DNA of 64,000 bases from Eubacterium sp. ER2 (GCF_000765215.1 NZ_JPJE01000018.1:204432-268431); one strand, 5' to 3'; shown: positions 42,218 to 53,708, counted from the stretch's first letter. A program made the numbers and translations. Notes: generated by a model from the sequence alone, not told the origin.

Positions 42218-43009
42218 ATGGGAGAGATTCGTGTAGCAATCGCCGACGACAATGAGAGAATTCTGGAGCTGCTTGGCGAAATCATCAGCAGCGACAAGGA
42301 TTTAAGTCTGGTGGGAAAGGCGGACAACGGTGAGGATATGTGCCGCGTGATCCGGGAGAAGGAGCCGGATGTTGTCCTGCTCGATCTGATCATGCCTAAA
42401 ATGGACGGACTGGGAGTGATGGACGCCGTCAACCATGACAAAACTTTGAAAAAGCGCCCGTATTTTATCATAGTGACAGCTGTGGGCCAGGAGAGGATCA
42501 CGGAGGACGCCTTCAACAAGGGAGCCATGTACTATGTCATGAAGCCCTTTAAAAATGACGTCATCCTGGAGCGGATCAAGCAGGTCACTCAGAAGGGGAG
42601 GACAAGCTATATCCCTGGCACGGATCTGTCCCAGCAGGGCGGCGAAACGCAGGAGCAAAGCCTGGAGACGAGAGTGACAGACATGATCCACGAGATTGGT
42701 ATTCCCGCCCACATCAAGGGGTATCATTACCTGCGGGACGCTATCATGATGGCCGTGGAGGACATGGACGTGCTGAACGCGGTGACCAAGGTGCTGTACC
42801 CCACAGTCGCCAAGCGCCACCAGACGACGGCCAGCCGGGTGGAGCGGGCTATCCGCCACGCCATTGAGGTGGCATGGAGCCGAGGGAAGCTGGACACACT
42901 GGATGAGCTCTTCGGATACACTGTGAGCAACGGCAAGGGAAAGCCCACAAACTCAGAGTTTATCGCCCTTATTGCGGACACCCTCCGCCTGGAATATAAA
43001 AACAGATAA
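42218..43009 (+). CDS. spo0A: Sporulation master regulator Spo0A
   Basis: 263-aa response regulator that commits the cell to sporulation. The receiver domain (1-120) has the acidic pair AIADDN, the acceptor Asp in [13 protein letters not shown] and the Lys in YYVMKPF. The C-terminal Spo0A DNA-binding domain shows [48 protein letters not shown] and [23 protein letters not shown] precedes the ATG. Unlike the ANTAR protein nearby, all phosphorylation residues are kept. Confidence 0.97.
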   Translation: MGEIRVAIADDNERILELLGEIISSDKDLSLVGKADNGEDMCRVIREKEPDVVLLDLIMPKMDGLGVMDAVNHDKTLKKRPYFIIVTAVGQERITEDAFNKGAMYYVMKPFKNDVILERIKQVTQKGRTSYIPGTDLSQQGGETQEQSLETRVTDMIHEIGIPAHIKGYHYLRDAIMMAVEDMDVLNAVTKVLYPTVAKRHQTTASRVERAIRHAIEVAWSRGKLDTLDELFGYTVSNGKGKPTNSEFIALIADTLRLEYKNR

Positions 43010-43012
43010 CCC

Positions 43013-43041
43013 TTTTCATCTGAAAAAAAATACGGTATAAT
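43013..43041 (+). promoter_or_regulatory. Promoter of glgA
   Basis: TTTTCA (43013-43018), 17-bp spacer, TATAAT (43036-43041). The perfect 8-bp inverted repeat TACGGTAT (43031-43038) / ATACCGTA (43058-43065) overlaps the -10 and the start site, so it could be an operator. Confidence 0.6.
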
Positions 43042-43085
43042 AAGCGTATATACCTAGATACCGTAAGGATGGGAGGAAAGATATC

Positions 43086-44522
43086 ATGAAACAAATACTT
43101 TTTGCAGCATCGGAGTCCGTGCCCTTTATCAAGACGGGCGGGCTGGCAGACGTAGTCGGGTCTCTGCCGAAATATTTTGACAAAGAAAAATACGATGTCC
43201 GCGTCATGCTGCCAAAATATCTCTGCATAAAAGAGGAGTGGAGAAATCAGCTGCAGTACCGGACGCATTTTTACATGGACCTGAACTGGAGAACAGAGTA
43301 CGTAGGAATTCTTGAGTTGCAGTACGAAGGAATTACGTTCTATTTTATAGATAATGAATACTATTTCAGCGGCTGGGCGCCCTATGGAGATATGTATGCG
43401 GATATCGAGAAGTTTGCCTTCTTCTCCAAGGCGGTGCTGAGCGCCCTGCCGGTGATCGGCTTCCGGCCGGATATCATCCACTGCCATGACTGGCAGACCG
43501 GTCTGATCCCCATCTTCCTCGATAATTTCCGCTATGGAAACGAGTATTACCGGGGCATCAAGACAATCATGACCATCCACAACCTGAAATTCCAGGGCAC
43601 CTGGGATACAAAGAGAGTGCAGGATATCACAGGCCTTCCGTCCTACTATTTCGTGCCGGACAAGCTGGAGGCCTACAAGGATGCCAACTACCTGAAAGGC
43701 GGCATCGTTTATGCGGACCGCATTACCACTGTCAGCAGTACATATGCGGAGGAGATCAAGACTCCCTTCTACGGCGAGAAGCTGGACGGACTGATGAACG
43801 CAAGGGCAAACTGCCTCTCAGGTATTGTCAACGGCATTGACTACAATGAGTACAATCCGGAGACAGACAAGCACATTGCCCGCAATTACTCGGTGAGCAA
43901 TTTCCGGAAGGAGAAGGTAAAGAATAAGATTGCCCTCCAGGAGGAGCTGGGGCTGGACAAGGACAGCCATGTAATGATGATCGGCATTGTTTCCAGACTG
44001 ACAGATCAGAAGGGCTTTGACCTGATCGACTGTGTACTGGATGAGCTCTGTCAGGACGCCATCCAGATCGTGGCTCTGGGAACCGGGGAGGCGCGGTACG
44101 AGAACATGTTCCGCCATTACGCATGGAAGTATCCGGGAAAGGTTTCCGCGAACATTTACTATTCCGAGCCCATGTCCCACAAGATCTACGCTTCCTGCGA
44201 CGCTTTCCTCATGCCCTCCCTCTTTGAGCCCTGCGGCCTGAGCCAGCTCATGAGCCTGCGGTACGGGACTCTGCCCATCGTCAGGGAGACAGGCGGACTG
44301 AAGGACACGGTGGAGCCCTACAATGAATATGAGAAGACCGGCACCGGCTTCAGCTTCTGCAATTACAATGCTCACGAGATGATGGCAACTGTCCGCTATG
44401 CGGAGCAGATCTACTACGATCACAAGAGAGACTGGAACAAGATCGTTGAGAGAGCCATGCAGCAGGATTTCTCATGGAACAATTCCGCAAGACAGTATGA
44501 GAAGCTTTACGACGAGCTATAG
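43086..44522 (+). CDS. glgA: Glycogen synthase (ADP-glucose type)
   Basis: 478-aa GT5 glycosyltransferase that extends glycogen from ADP-glucose. The N-terminal substrate motif KTGGLADVVGSLPKYF, ISFHCHDWQTGLIP-like HCHDWQTG, and the C-terminal FEPCGLSQLMSLRYGTLPIVRETGGLKDTV are visible. No other glg gene is near, so it is transcribed alone, between its own promoter and a terminator. Clostridia commonly store a glycogen-like polymer (granulose) before sporulation. The position after spo0A fits, but a link is inference. Confidence 0.96.
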   Translation: MKQILFAASESVPFIKTGGLADVVGSLPKYFDKEKYDVRVMLPKYLCIKEEWRNQLQYRTHFYMDLNWRTEYVGILELQYEGITFYFIDNEYYFSGWAPYGDMYADIEKFAFFSKAVLSALPVIGFRPDIIHCHDWQTGLIPIFLDNFRYGNEYYRGIKTIMTIHNLKFQGTWDTKRVQDITGLPSYYFVPDKLEAYKDANYLKGGIVYADRITTVSSTYAEEIKTPFYGEKLDGLMNARANCLSGIVNGIDYNEYNPETDKHIARNYSVSNFRKEKVKNKIALQEELGLDKDSHVMMIGIVSRLTDQKGFDLIDCVLDELCQDAIQIVALGTGEARYENMFRHYAWKYPGKVSANIYYSEPMSHKIYASCDAFLMPSLFEPCGLSQLMSLRYGTLPIVRETGGLKDTVEPYNEYEKTGTGFSFCNYNAHEMMATVRYAEQIYYDHKRDWNKIVERAMQQDFSWNNSARQYEKLYDEL

Positions 44523-44542
44523 AATGTATGACAGGATGATCT

Positions 44543-44583
44543 CAGGCTGCCGCACCTGTTTATCTGGCGCGGCAGCCTGTTTT
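44543..44583 (+). terminator. Intrinsic terminator of glgA
   Basis: CAGGCTGCCGC (44543-44553) pairs perfectly with GCGGCAGCCTG (44569-44579), followed by TTTT. Confidence 0.9.
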
Positions 44584-44621
44584 GTACAACTACAAGGACA
44601 AGAAAGGACACAGAAATCGGG

Positions 44622-45275
44622 ATGACAGACACGAGGACAAAAGAGGCGATCCGCTACCTGGGATTTGGACGAAAGGAGGCGGACCAGGCCACTCTGGACC
44701 TGATAGCAGGCTCCTTTGACAAGCTGGAGCAGGCGGCCTCCCCCAGGATCGTCTGGAGGCTCTTTGACCTGAAAACCGCCGGGGAGGGACGCCTGGACAT
44801 AGGCGGCATGGAGGTGGAGAGCAGGAGTCTCTGGAAAAATATGAAGGGCTGCTGTCAGACAGTAGTCCTGGGAGCCACCCTGGGAGCCGGCGTGGATCTC
44901 CTTATGCGCCGCCAGTCCCTGACAGACATGGCCGGAGCCGTGGTGACACAGGCCTGTGCGGCTGCCATGCTGGAGGAATATCTGGATGAGGAGCAGGAGA
45001 AGATCGGCCGCGAGCTGGAGAGGGAGGGCAAGTATCTGCGGCCCAGGTTCAGCCCCGGCTACGGAGATTTTTCCATCCGGCACCAGGGACAGATCCTGGC
45101 CATGCTGGATGCGCCAAAGAGGATTGGCCTTTCCATGACAGACAGCTCCATGCTCACCCCGGTGAAATCTGTCACCGCGGTGATCGGGGTTTCCACAGTG
45201 AGGGAGCCCTGCCACAGGAAGGGCTGTGAGGCCTGCGGAAAGAGAGATTGCATATATCGGAGGAACGAAGGATGA
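44622..45275 (+). CDS. Methionine synthase reactivation domain protein
   Basis: 217 aa, matching the C-terminal AdoMet-binding activation domain of MetH as a free-standing protein. Recognisable are TVVLGATLGAGVDLLMRR, the RFSPGYGDFSIRHQ motif (AdoMet site), IGLSMTDSSMLTPVKSVTAVIG and a Cys-rich end (CHRKGCEACGKRDCIY). Its role is to supply AdoMet for reductive remethylation of oxidised cobalamin. It overlaps metH by 4 bp, so the two halves are co-translated. Confidence 0.88.
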   Translation: MTDTRTKEAIRYLGFGRKEADQATLDLIAGSFDKLEQAASPRIVWRLFDLKTAGEGRLDIGGMEVESRSLWKNMKGCCQTVVLGATLGAGVDLLMRRQSLTDMAGAVVTQACAAAMLEEYLDEEQEKIGRELEREGKYLRPRFSPGYGDFSIRHQGQILAMLDAPKRIGLSMTDSSMLTPVKSVTAVIGVSTVREPCHRKGCEACGKRDCIYRRNEG

Positions 45276-47662
45276 TACTGGACAGATTAGGAAAAGAGCT
45301 GCTGTTTTTTGACGGCGGCATGGGAACCCTTCTCCAGGAGAAGGGACTGCGCCCCGGGGAACTGCCGGAGGTCTGGAACCTGGAGCACACAGAGGAGATC
45401 GTGGATATCCACAGACAGTACTTTGAGGCCGGGAGCGACATTGTCCTCACCAACACATTCGGGGCCAACGCCCTCAAATTCCACAGCAGTGAGTACGATC
45501 TGGAGGACATCATCACAGCCGCTGTGGTGAGCGCCAGGGAGGGCGCCTATCTGGGAGTCCATGACGACAGGAAGGTCTACGTGGCCATGGACATAGGACC
45601 AACAGGAAAGCTCCTGAAACCGCTGGGAGACCTGGACTTTGAGACGGCCCTGTCCGCCTTCGGGGAGGCCGCCGGGTACGGGGAGGCCGCCGGGGCGGAC
45701 CTGATCCATATTGAGACCATGAGCGACATGTACGAGATGAAGGCGGCGGTGCTGGGGGCCAAGGAGCACACCTCCCTGCCGGTCTTTGTCACCATGATCT
45801 TTGACGAGAAGGGCAAGCTGCTGACGGGCGGGGATGTGGCTGCCGCTGTCTCCATGCTGGAGGGGCTCCGGGTGGACGCCCTTGGCATCAACTGCGGCCT
45901 GGGACCGGAGCAGATGCTCCCCATTCTGGAGGACGTCATGAGATACACCTCCCTGCCGGTGATCGTGAAGCCCAACGCGGGCCTGCCGGTGCAGCGGGAC
46001 GGACACACGGTGTATGACGTGGAGCCGGAAGAATTTGCCGCCTCCATGCAGAGGATCGTGGAGATGGGGGCCTGCGTGGTGGGCGGATGCTGCGGCACCA
46101 CCCCGGATCACATTCGGCAGATGACCCGGCTGTGCCGGGGGATGGAGGCGAAGGCTCCGGTCAGGAAGAAGGAGACCATCGTATCCTCCTACGGGCAGGC
46201 GGTGATCCTGGGGGATAAGCCGGTGATCATCGGAGAGCGCATCAATCCTACAGGAAAGAAAAAGTTCCGGCAGGCGCTGAAGGATCACGACATGGAGTAC
46301 ATCCTGAAGGAGGCGGTTACCCAGCAGGAGAGAGGCGCCCACATCCTGGATGTGAACGTGGGCCTTCCGGACATTGACGAGACAGCCATGATGCGGGATG
46401 TGGTGGGAGAGCTGCAGAGCATTACCAGCCTGCCCCTGCAGATCGACACGGTGGATCCGGAGGCTATGGAAGCCGCCATGCGGATGTACAACGGGAAGCC
46501 CATGATCAACTCTGTCAACGGAAAGCAGGAGTCCATGGCCCAGGTATTCCCCCTTGTGAAAAAGTACGGGGGCGTAGTGGTAGGCCTGACTCTGGACGAG
46601 GCGGGTATCCCCTCGGACGCCGAGGGGCGTGCCAGGATCGCCGGAAAAATCATCAAAGAGGCGGCCAGGTACGGGATCGAGCCCAAGGATATCGTCATCG
46701 ACGTGCTGGCTATGACCATCAGCTCCGACCCGGAGGGGGCCAGGACGACACTGGAGGCTCTCCGCCTTGTGCGGGAGAGATACGGCGTCCGGACTGTCCT
46801 CGGCGTGTCCAACATCTCCTTTGGCCTGCCGGGGCGGGCGGTCATCAACGCCAACTTCTACACCATGGCCATGCAGAGCGGCCTCACGGCGGGCATCATC
46901 AATCCCTCCTCCCCTGAGATGATGAAGTCCTACTACGCCTACTGCGCGCTGATGGGCTTTGACAGCAACTGCGAGGACTACATCAGGGAGTACGGCAGCG
47001 CCGGTCCGGAGATTTCTGCCCCGACGGGGGGACAGCCCGCCCTCACCCTGAAGGAGGCCATAGAGAAGGGATTGAAGGAGGATGCCTCTGCCATCACAAA
47101 GGAGCTGGTGAAGGAGCAGGCTCCCCTTGCCATTATCGACAGTGAGCTAATCCCGGCCCTGGATCAGGTGGGAAAGGGATTTGAGAAGGGAACCGTCTTT
47201 CTGCCCCAGCTTCTCATGAGCGCCGACGCGGCCAAAAACGCCTTTGCCGTGCTCAGAGACAAGCTGGAGGAGAGCGGAGCAGCCGCGGAAAAGAAGGAGA
47301 AGATCATTCTTGCCACAGTCAAGGGAGATATCCACGACATCGGGAAAAACATCGTGAAGGTGCTCCTGGAAAACTACAGCTTTGACGTGATCGACATGGG
47401 CAAGGATGTTCCCCCGGAGGACATCGTGCAAAAGGCTCTTGACGAGGATGTCCGGCTGGTTGGTCTCTCTGCTCTCATGACCACCACTGTGGGCAGTATG
47501 GAGGAAACCATCCGGCAGCTTAGAAAGGAGAAGCCGGACTGCCGGGTGATGGTGGGCGGCGCTGTGCTGAACCAGGAGTATGCGGACATGATCGGAGCCG
47601 ACTTCTACGGGAAGGACGCCATGCAGTCTGTGTATTACGCCCAGAGCCTGTTTGAAAAGTAG
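45272..47662 (+). CDS. metH: Cobalamin-dependent methionine synthase lacking the activation domain
   Basis: 796 aa. The homocysteine-binding domain (about 1-290) has the zinc ligands in ALGINCGLGP and VGGCCGTTPDH. The pterin-binding domain (about 305-560) carries IIGERINPTGKKKFRQAL. The cobalamin cap and Rossmann domains (about 590-796) carry ATVKGDIHDIGKNIVKVLLENYSF, whose DxHxxG binds cobalamin through His. The usual C-terminal activation domain is absent and is encoded by the preceding gene. The ATG at 45272 follows GGAGG at 8 bases. Confidence 0.94.
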   Translation: MILDRLGKELLFFDGGMGTLLQEKGLRPGELPEVWNLEHTEEIVDIHRQYFEAGSDIVLTNTFGANALKFHSSEYDLEDIITAAVVSAREGAYLGVHDDRKVYVAMDIGPTGKLLKPLGDLDFETALSAFGEAAGYGEAAGADLIHIETMSDMYEMKAAVLGAKEHTSLPVFVTMIFDEKGKLLTGGDVAAAVSMLEGLRVDALGINCGLGPEQMLPILEDVMRYTSLPVIVKPNAGLPVQRDGHTVYDVEPEEFAASMQRIVEMGACVVGGCCGTTPDHIRQMTRLCRGMEAKAPVRKKETIVSSYGQAVILGDKPVIIGERINPTGKKKFRQALKDHDMEYILKEAVTQQERGAHILDVNVGLPDIDETAMMRDVVGELQSITSLPLQIDTVDPEAMEAAMRMYNGKPMINSVNGKQESMAQVFPLVKKYGGVVVGLTLDEAGIPSDAEGRARIAGKIIKEAARYGIEPKDIVIDVLAMTISSDPEGARTTLEALRLVRERYGVRTVLGVSNISFGLPGRAVINANFYTMAMQSGLTAGIINPSSPEMMKSYYAYCALMGFDSNCEDYIREYGSAGPEISAPTGGQPALTLKEAIEKGLKEDASAITKELVKEQAPLAIIDSELIPALDQVGKGFEKGTVFLPQLLMSADAAKNAFAVLRDKLEESGAAAEKKEKIILATVKGDIHDIGKNIVKVLLENYSFDVIDMGKDVPPEDIVQKALDEDVRLVGLSALMTTTVGSMEETIRQLRKEKPDCRVMVGGAVLNQEYADMIGADFYGKDAMQSVYYAQSLFEK

Positions 47663-47701
47663 GGCTTGCTCCATGTTCCTGATTTTGTACACGCAGTGTT
47701 C

Positions 47702-47730
47702 TTGACAGAAAATTAACAGCCGGCTATAGT
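47702..47730 (+). promoter_or_regulatory. Promoter of the [FeFe] hydrogenase gene, with a Rex-like site
   Basis: -35 TTGACA (47702-47707), 17-bp spacer, -10 TATAGT (47725-47730). TTGACAG and TTAACAG (47702-47719), separated by four bases, resemble the Rex operator TTGTTAA-N4-TTAACAA: the right half matches 6 of 7, the left half 4 of 7. Rex is the NADH/NAD-sensing repressor of fermentation genes. Confidence 0.7.
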
Positions 47731-47793
47731 TGTAATGATGAAAGGCCCTTTTGACGAGGGGGCAAAAGTTCTAATACAGGAGGAGACCGCTTT

Positions 47794-49308
47794 ATGATGA
47801 GAGGATTGGATACGACGGTGCGGAGACTGCGCCGCAAGGTATTCGAGGAGGTCGCAAGGCTTGGGTTTAAATCCAACCCGGAGACGTTAAACGACGATAT
47901 GGAAGCCATTCCATACAAAATGGTAAACGAGGACACGAAGATCAAATACAGGGAGAGTGTGTACAGAGCCAGGGCTATCGTCCGCGAGAGGCTGCGGCTG
48001 GCCATGGGTCTGGCCCTGCGCCCGGAGAACAAGCCGGTTCACCTGACCGCAGGTGTGGAGGCCAGCAATATTTCCGACAAATACTATGAGCCGCCTCTTA
48101 TGCAGGTGATCCCGTCCGCCTGCGAGGCCTGTGAGGAGAAGGGATACGAGGTCAGCAACATGTGCAAGGGCTGTCTGGCACATCCCTGTATGGAGGTCTG
48201 CCCCAAAGGAGCCATCTCCTTTGTGAACGGCAAATCCTTTATCGATCAGTCCAAATGTATCAAGTGCGGCAAGTGCAAGTCCGTCTGTCCCTATGACGCC
48301 ATTGCCAAGAAGGAGCGGCCCTGCCAGAAGGCCTGCGGCGTGGGAGCTATCGTTTCTGACAAGATGGGACGGGCCTACATTGACAATGACAAATGTGTTT
48401 CCTGCGGTATGTGCATGGTGAACTGCCCATTCGGAGCCATCTCAGACAAGTCCCAGATCTTCCAGCTGGCCAGAGCCCTGACCGAGGGGGACTATATCAT
48501 TGCGGAGATCGCCCCGGCCTTCTACGGACAGTTCGGCGACAACATCACGCCGAGGAACCTGAAAGCGGCTCTCATGGAGCTGGGCTTTAAAGAGGTGTAC
48601 GAGGTGGCTCTGGGAGCGGACATCGGCGCCATTGCCGAGGCTCATCACTATGTGGAGAAGGTGACTACAGGGGAGCTTCCCTTCCTGCTCACCTCCTGCT
48701 GCCCCTCCTGGGCTATGCTGGCGAAGAAATTCTTCCCGGATCTCATTGACGAGGTATCCCAGGAGCTGACGCCTATGGTGGCTACTGCGAGGACCATCAA
48801 GAAGGAGCATCCGGACGCCAAGGTGGTCTTTATCGGACCCTGCGCGGCCAAGAAGCTGGAGGCCATGAGAAGAAGCGTCCGCAGCGATGTGGATTTCGTG
48901 GTGACCTTTGAGGAGCTCCAGGCTATGTTTGACGCAAAGGACATTGACCTGGCTGAGTACTCCGCCGAGTCCTCCTTCCACAACGCCACAGGCGCAGGCC
49001 GCGGCTATGCGGTGGCTGGCGGCGTGGCGGACGCCATCAAGAAATGTATCAACACCTACTATCCGGATGTGCAGGTGAACATCGAGCACGCGGAGGGGCT
49101 GGCCGACTGCAAGAAGATCCTGACCCTGGCCAAGGCGGGCAGGATGAACGGCTGTCTCATTGAGGGTATGGGCTGTCCCGGCGGCTGCGTGGCCGGCGCC
49201 GGCACCAATATCCCCGTTGCGAAGGCCCAGAAGAAGATCCAGGATTTCGTAAAGGCATCCTCAAAGCAGGTACCTCCGAAGGAGCTGGAAGAGATCGAGC
49301 TGAAGTAG
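47794..49308 (+). CDS. [FeFe] hydrogenase, group B-like monomeric form
   Basis: 504 aa. An N-terminal domain with a Cys set (CEAC...CKGCLAHPCMEVCP, about 110-136) is followed by two ferredoxin 4Fe-4S motifs (CIKCGKCKSVCP, CVSCGMCMVNCP; about 155-211) and the H-cluster domain. The H-cluster motifs are TSCCPSW (about 301), GPCAAKKLE (about 349) and EGMGCPGGCVAGAG. The L2 and L3 motifs differ from the MPC and MACPGGC forms of group A enzymes and fit the group B type, whose physiological role is unsettled. The maturases hydE, hydF and hydG are not in the window. GGAGGAG precedes the ATG. Confidence 0.88.
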   Translation: MMRGLDTTVRRLRRKVFEEVARLGFKSNPETLNDDMEAIPYKMVNEDTKIKYRESVYRARAIVRERLRLAMGLALRPENKPVHLTAGVEASNISDKYYEPPLMQVIPSACEACEEKGYEVSNMCKGCLAHPCMEVCPKGAISFVNGKSFIDQSKCIKCGKCKSVCPYDAIAKKERPCQKACGVGAIVSDKMGRAYIDNDKCVSCGMCMVNCPFGAISDKSQIFQLARALTEGDYIIAEIAPAFYGQFGDNITPRNLKAALMELGFKEVYEVALGADIGAIAEAHHYVEKVTTGELPFLLTSCCPSWAMLAKKFFPDLIDEVSQELTPMVATARTIKKEHPDAKVVFIGPCAAKKLEAMRRSVRSDVDFVVTFEELQAMFDAKDIDLAEYSAESSFHNATGAGRGYAVAGGVADAIKKCINTYYPDVQVNIEHAEGLADCKKILTLAKAGRMNGCLIEGMGCPGGCVAGAGTNIPVAKAQKKIQDFVKASSKQVPPKELEEIELK

Positions 49309-49357
49309 GCAGACCTGTAAGCGGTGAGGTTGAAAGGTAAAGCTAACAGGTGAAAAG

Positions 49358-49390
49358 CCCCGGCGTTGACAAACGCCGGGGTTCTCTTTA
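49358..49390 (+). terminator. Terminator of the hydrogenase gene, overlapping the alaS promoter
   Basis: CCCCGGCGTT (49358-49367) pairs perfectly with AACGCCGGGG (49372-49381), loop GACA, followed by TTCTCTTT. Confidence 0.9.
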
Positions 49391-49394
49391 TAAT
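49366..49394 (+). promoter_or_regulatory. Perfect-consensus sigma-A promoter of alaS
   Basis: TTGACA (49366-49371), exactly 17 bp, TATAAT (49389-49394). The -35 covers the loop and part of the 5' arm of the upstream terminator hairpin, and the spacer holds the 3' arm. The leader is about 26 nt, too short for a T-box. Confidence 0.9.
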
Positions 49395-49426
49395 TAGATA
49401 TTAGTTTGAAAATTTAGGAGGAAACT

Positions 49427-52063
<2,637 letters not shown>

Positions 52064-52077
52064 AACGCAAAAAATTA

Positions 52078-52105
52078 TTGACGTGCCGGAAAAATGTGCT
52101 ATAAT
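52078..52105 (+). promoter_or_regulatory. Sigma-A promoter of rpsU
   Basis: TTGACG (52078-52083), 16-bp spacer, TATAAT (52100-52105). The leader is about 70 nt. Confidence 0.75.
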
Positions 52106-52184
52106 CTAATGTAGTGCAATAAATATACCCGAACAGTCGTATGATGCACAATATAGGGCTGGAGGGGAGGTTAGGTGTGAGACT

Positions 52185-52361
52185 ATGTCAAATGTAATCG
52201 TTAAAGAAAACGAGACGTTGGACAGCGCTTTACGCAGATTTAAAAGAAGCTGCGCAAAGGCTGGTATTCAGCAGGAAATTCGGAAAAGAGAGCATTACGA
52301 GAAACCAAGCGTAAGACGCAAAAAGAAATCCGAAGCTGCTAGAAAACGTAAATATAACTAA
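52185..52361 (+). CDS. rpsU: 30S ribosomal protein S21
   Basis: 58-aa basic protein of the small subunit, involved in mRNA binding during initiation. The sequence begins [21 protein letters not shown], continues [20 protein letters not shown], and ends in an Arg/Lys-rich helix ([16 protein letters not shown]), the standard S21 form. GGAGGGGAGG lies upstream, at a slightly long distance. It is a single-gene unit with its own promoter and terminator, between alaS and maf. Confidence 0.96.
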   Translation: MSNVIVKENETLDSALRRFKRSCAKAGIQQEIRKREHYEKPSVRRKKKSEAARKRKYN

Positions 52362-52371
52362 TGTGCAAAGC

Positions 52372-52404
52372 AAAGATGACACGCGGATGCGTGTCATCTT
52401 TTTT
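52372..52404 (+). terminator. Intrinsic terminator of rpsU
   Basis: AAGATGACACGC (52373-52384) pairs perfectly with GCGTGTCATCTT (52389-52400), loop GGAT, then TTTT. Read in reverse it is also AT-flanked and may help end maf-strand transcription. Confidence 0.9.
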
Positions 52405-52440
52405 CATCTTTTTCTGTGCCCTCTTACATTCGATACTTCC

Positions 52441-53025
52441 TTACAGAGCTTCCAGCTCTCTCAGCTCGTGGTACAGCCTCGCGATGGGAAGTCCGACCAC
52501 GTTGTTGTAGTCTCCCCGGATTTCCTTTACATGCACGGCAAAGGGCCCCTGAATCCCGTAGGCTCCGGCCTTGTCCAAAGGATCGCCGGTCCGTATGTAG
52601 GAGAGAAGCTCCCCTCTTGTCACGGGATAGAAGGTGACAAGGGTGCACTCGTGGAAGGTGCGCATGTATTTCTTTTTTCCCTTCACTGCGATGAGGCACA
52701 CGCCCGTGTAGACCTGATGGGTCCGGTCCGCCAGCATGGAGAGCATATCCAGCGCCTCCTCCTCATCGGCGGGCTTTCCCAGGATCTCGCCGTTGTAGGC
52801 GACGACAGTGTCCGCTCCGATGACGGTAAAGTCCTCTGTCTGGGAAGCCTGGCATTTTTCGAAGATATCCCTGGCCTTCAGAGCCGCCAGATCCTCCACG
52901 ATCTCGGCGGGGGAGGAGCCGCCGCTCTTTTCTTCCGCGTCAGAGGGACACACCTCAAAGGAAAATCCTGCCTGGGAGAGAAGCTCCCTCCTTCTGGGGG
53001 AAGCGGAGGCAAGTATATATTTCAT
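52441..53025 (-). CDS. maf: Maf/YhdE family nucleoside triphosphate pyrophosphatase
   Basis: 194 aa. House-cleaning enzyme of the Maf family (dTTP/UTP or modified NTPs), historically linked to septum formation. The N-terminal signature ILASASPRRRELLSQAGF and the TVIGADTVVAYNGEILGKP motif are present. It ends 80 bp from rpsU on the opposite strand and diverges from the next gene. The ribosome binding site is weak. Confidence 0.94.
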   Translation of the reverse strand: MKYILASASPRRRELLSQAGFSFEVCPSDAEEKSGGSSPAEIVEDLAALKARDIFEKCQASQTEDFTVIGADTVVAYNGEILGKPADEEEALDMLSMLADRTHQVYTGVCLIAVKGKKKYMRTFHECTLVTFYPVTRGELLSYIRTGDPLDKAGAYGIQGPFAVHVKEIRGDYNNVVGLPIARLYHELRELEAL

Positions 53026-53099
53026 GACAGATCACAACCTTTCAATCATATTTTTTGATGGTTTTCACAGCCGGCCCGCCAAAAAGCCATCTGTGCGTC

Positions 53100-53129
53100 T
53101 TGCGAAAGAGGGGGCCGGTGCACTATAAT
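53100..53129 (+). promoter_or_regulatory. Probable promoter of the ProX-like gene
   Basis: TTGCGA (53100-53105), 18-bp spacer, TATAAT (53124-53129). Confidence 0.55.
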
Positions 53130-53165
53130 AGCTCCTGTAAGACAAAATGAAATGGAGGAAAACCT

Positions 53166-53708
53166 ATGTATATCAGCGAAATCACAAACACCCCTCCGGA
53201 CGATGTGGAGAAGAGAGTCCCGCTTGAGCAGGAGGTGTACAGGGTCTTCAAAAAGCTGGGGATCCCCTACGAGAGGGTGGACAACGACCCGGCCGCGTCC
53301 ATGGAGGAGTGCGCCGAGATCGGCGAGGTGCTGCAGGCGCCTGTGAGAAAGGATGTCTTTCTCTGCAACCAGAAGAAGACATCCTTCTTCCTGCTTCTCA
53401 TGCCCGACGACAAGCCCTTTGACACCGCCTCCTTCAGCAAAAAGCTGGGCGTGTCCCACATGTCCTTTGCGCCGCCGGAGTTGATGGTGAAGCACATAGG
53501 CTGTACACCTGGCTCTGCCAGCGTTGTGGGGCTTCTGAACGATGAGGACGACTACGTGCAGCTCATCATCGACAAGGAGGTGGCCCAGGCGGAGTGGTTT
53601 GTCTGCAACACAGGCATCAACACCACCCATCTGAAATTTAAGACCCAGGATCTTCTGAAAAAGTTCCTGCCCTACACCCACCACAGACCCAGGATCGTGG
53701 AGCTGTAG
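53166..53708 (+). CDS. YbaK/ProX-type aminoacyl-tRNA deacylase
   Basis: 180-aa trans-editing protein of the YbaK/ProX (PrdX) family; relatives hydrolyse mischarged Ala- or Cys-tRNA(Pro). Family segments are VFKKLGIPYERVDNDPAASMEEC, VFLCNQKKTSFFLLLMPDDKPFD, FSKKLGVSHMSFAPPELMVKHIGCTPGSASVVGLLND and VCNTGINTTHLKFKT. AATGGAGGA precedes the ATG. It is a stand-alone gene near alaS, the other enzyme dealing with alanine charging, but on a separate promoter. Confidence 0.88.
   Translation: MYISEITNTPPDDVEKRVPLEQEVYRVFKKLGIPYERVDNDPAASMEECAEIGEVLQAPVRKDVFLCNQKKTSFFLLLMPDDKPFDTASFSKKLGVSHMSFAPPELMVKHIGCTPGSASVVGLLNDEDDYVQLIIDKEVAQAEWFVCNTGINTTHLKFKTQDLLKKFLPYTHHRPRIVEL

Noticed and set aside
44584..44621. 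SAM or cobalamin riboswitch before the methionine synthase genes
   Set aside because: Only 38 bp separate the glgA terminator from the first gene, which cannot hold either riboswitch.
45272..47662. metH as a truncated pseudogene
   Set aside because: All three remaining domains are intact and the missing activation domain is supplied by the overlapping upstream gene.
49395..49426. T-box leader for alaS
   Set aside because: The promoter leaves only about 26 nt of leader.
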